A stretch of DNA of 64,000 bases, taken from NCBI RefSeq assembly GCF_032854445.1, contig NC_088307.1, positions 19,296,017 to 19,360,016 on the forward strand, written 5' to 3'. A model generated the notes under the pieces. It was not told the DNA's origin. It made no database searches and was given only the letters and a program-made list of their open reading frames with translations. This DNA comes from Liolophura sinensis (lineage: Eukaryota > Mollusca > Polyplacophora > Chitonida > Chitonidae). Position 1 is the first letter of the stretch, and the number at the start of each line of letters is the position of its first letter. Made by a program: the position numbers and the translations under genes. This document shows positions 62,549 to 64,000 of the stretch, in pieces.

Positions 62549-62700
62549 TTTCACTGTAAAAACTCCATGATGAAAGACAATGGGCAATTTGATTTTGAAA
62601 TTCGGAGCTTTGTTAATATTTTTTTTATGTTGTAAAATGTCTTTATTTTTAAAACGTTTAGTGTGTGGAAGCCATTAAAGTGTTCGCAACCATGCGGTAT
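62549..62700 (+). other. EHMT 3'UTR (short form)
   Basis: Sequence from the stop codon to shortly past the first poly(A) signal. The end is inferred from the signal only. Confidence 0.5.
62674..62679 (+). terminator. Candidate poly(A) signal ATTAAA
   Basis: ATTAAA 126 bp after the stop, followed about 20-30 nt later by GGTATGTGTC as a possible GU-rich element. First signal downstream of the stop. Confidence 0.5.
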
Positions 62701-64000
62701 GTGTCAAAACAGGAGTAGCAACAACAACAAGGGTTTCGTTTTCTTGTATAACTCTGCCTTTTATTCTGTTGGTTCCGATATGTATATTTTTTTTTTAATC
62801 TTTAACGTTTAATTTGAATTTAATCATTTCACTGAATGTATTGTAATGAAATATATAGCGTCACAATTTTACTGATTTATGTGTAACTCGTTGTAGTTTT
62901 TGTCATTTCTTCCACACTGTCAATATCGTCCGTTTATGTGTGCGTGAATTCATTTGCTGAGATGTTCAGAAGCGTGTGCTAGGACGGTTTTATCGTGGAA
63001 ACTAGGTAGCATTAAGTTCACTCTCAAGGACAGATTCACAATCATGTAAATACAGACTTGAAATATTTGCCCGAAATGCTGTTGAAAACTTGCATGTTAT
63101 TTTTTTTTTTTAGCTGCTAGGCTTTCATAATTAAGCGTAGGCGTCAGATTTCTTTCATGAATCTCGTCTTGGGAAGTAGCTATTGAGAATACTATTGAGT
63201 TTGCTACACTACAGTTTGCCTTGCGACTATATTAGTCTACGTAATGTAGGTTTGTCTTGCATCACAACTGATCTTTACTGAATTACGGACAAACGTAGCC
63301 GTACTATGCTTCAGCAGATCTACAGTTTTTGGGTTAGTAAAAAACTTTAAGCTTGGATATGGAGCAATTTTCAATAGGAGAACATGTTTCATTGGTTGCA
63401 CTTGCATTGCCCTAAGGAGGGATGTTGCATATGGTGGTTAACCTTGGGGACCACGTGCTCGCATCCGGTTCTCGCTGATTCCACGGTGGTTTATGTCAGA
63501 AAGTTTCTCATGCACCCGGCCAACGGGCGGTAGTTTCCCTTATGATTTAACTGGATTTCACAACCCACATAGCAGACTGAATTGAAGTAATTTAAAATGT
63601 CTTCATTTAGAAAGAGTTAAGCTCGGATAAAATAAAATCAATTCATACCTAAATAAAAAGTCCTAAGTTTAAATGAATCGGTTTAATCAGATGTATTACG
63701 ATGACGTAAGCCTCAATCCAAGAAATGAAACCAAATTTCACAAGCGCCTGACGTCTTCTCAATTGTAGCATTTCTGTACCGTAACAACAACAACCTATAT
63801 TTTAGGCTACAGCTAGGTTACATGCTGGAAGGACAGGCACCTGTGAACATTCGAAACGTGTTATTGGGATTGGCGAACTCCAACCAGTACTTCGTATCGT
63901 TCCACGTCAATTCAGGGATTGAAAATGCAACCGTGAACCTTTCAGTGAGATCTTGGCTATGCCCAAGATGTTTTGTGTGCCGGCATCAACCTATCAGCGA
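62701..64000. other. Downstream flank, no gene recognised
   Basis: No coding exon or family repeat seen. AATAAA at 63631-63636 and 63652-63657 could end a longer transcript. Confidence 0.5.
63631..63657 (+). terminator. Distal poly(A) signal candidates
   Basis: Two AATAAA hexamers 21 bp apart, about 1.1 kb after the stop codon. They would give a long 3'UTR if used. Confidence 0.35.

Noticed and set aside
62069-62391. Upstream extension of the exon 27 frame as a separate 159-residue protein
   Set aside because: The part before 62392 has no homology, and a strong acceptor (TTTTTCAG) gives the phase needed to join exon 26.

Overview
This window is animal nuclear DNA. It has a split gene with canonical GT-AG introns, microsatellites, and a dense load of tRNA-derived SINEs. 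The commonest SINE type (tRNA-like head, an ATAAGTGAAATATTCTTGAG body, AAATAAATAAA tail) and the second type (GTTAAACCCC before a CACT-repeat tail) resemble elements I associate with molluscs. The host is therefore most likely a mollusc or another lophotrochozoan; the species cannot be named from sequence alone.

One gene fills almost everything: a plus-strand euchromatic histone-lysine N-methyltransferase (EHMT, the single invertebrate co-orthologue of vertebrate EHMT1/GLP and EHMT2/G9a). I assembled 27 coding exons between 4698 and 62548. Their splice phases agree at every junction, giving one open frame of 4674 nt including the stop, or 1557 residues. In order the protein has: a long Ser/Glu-rich N-terminus with basic clusters and an ARKS histone-H3-like motif; the EHMT cysteine-rich domain; seven to eight ankyrin repeats with an intact methyl-lysine aromatic cage; and pre-SET, SET and post-SET. 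It should write H3K9me1/2 and also read it.

Layout: 1-4650 is upstream flank. About 4660-4727 holds the promoter and first coding exon (perfect NRF1 palindrome, YY1-like start codon). 4728-12031 is intron 1, with a possible second promoter near 11.4 kb. 12032-27503 covers the N-terminal and cysteine-rich exons. 28412-39078 covers the ankyrin exons. 43743-62548 covers pre-SET, SET and post-SET, split by a 7-kb intron 26. 62549-64000 is 3'UTR and flank with poly(A) signals.

The accessory content is intronic. It includes about 40 SINE copies of at least four types, a decayed hAT-like DNA transposon (16.5-18.1 kb), foldback/MITE-like elements, dispersed repeats, and several tandem arrays. Two features stand out. 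First, two arrays (27.5 kb and 31.5 kb) begin inside the 3' end of a coding exon and have amplified the exon-intron junction, making rows of decoy or ratchet-like splice sites. Second, SINE ends sit within about 75 bp upstream of eight of the 26 acceptors.
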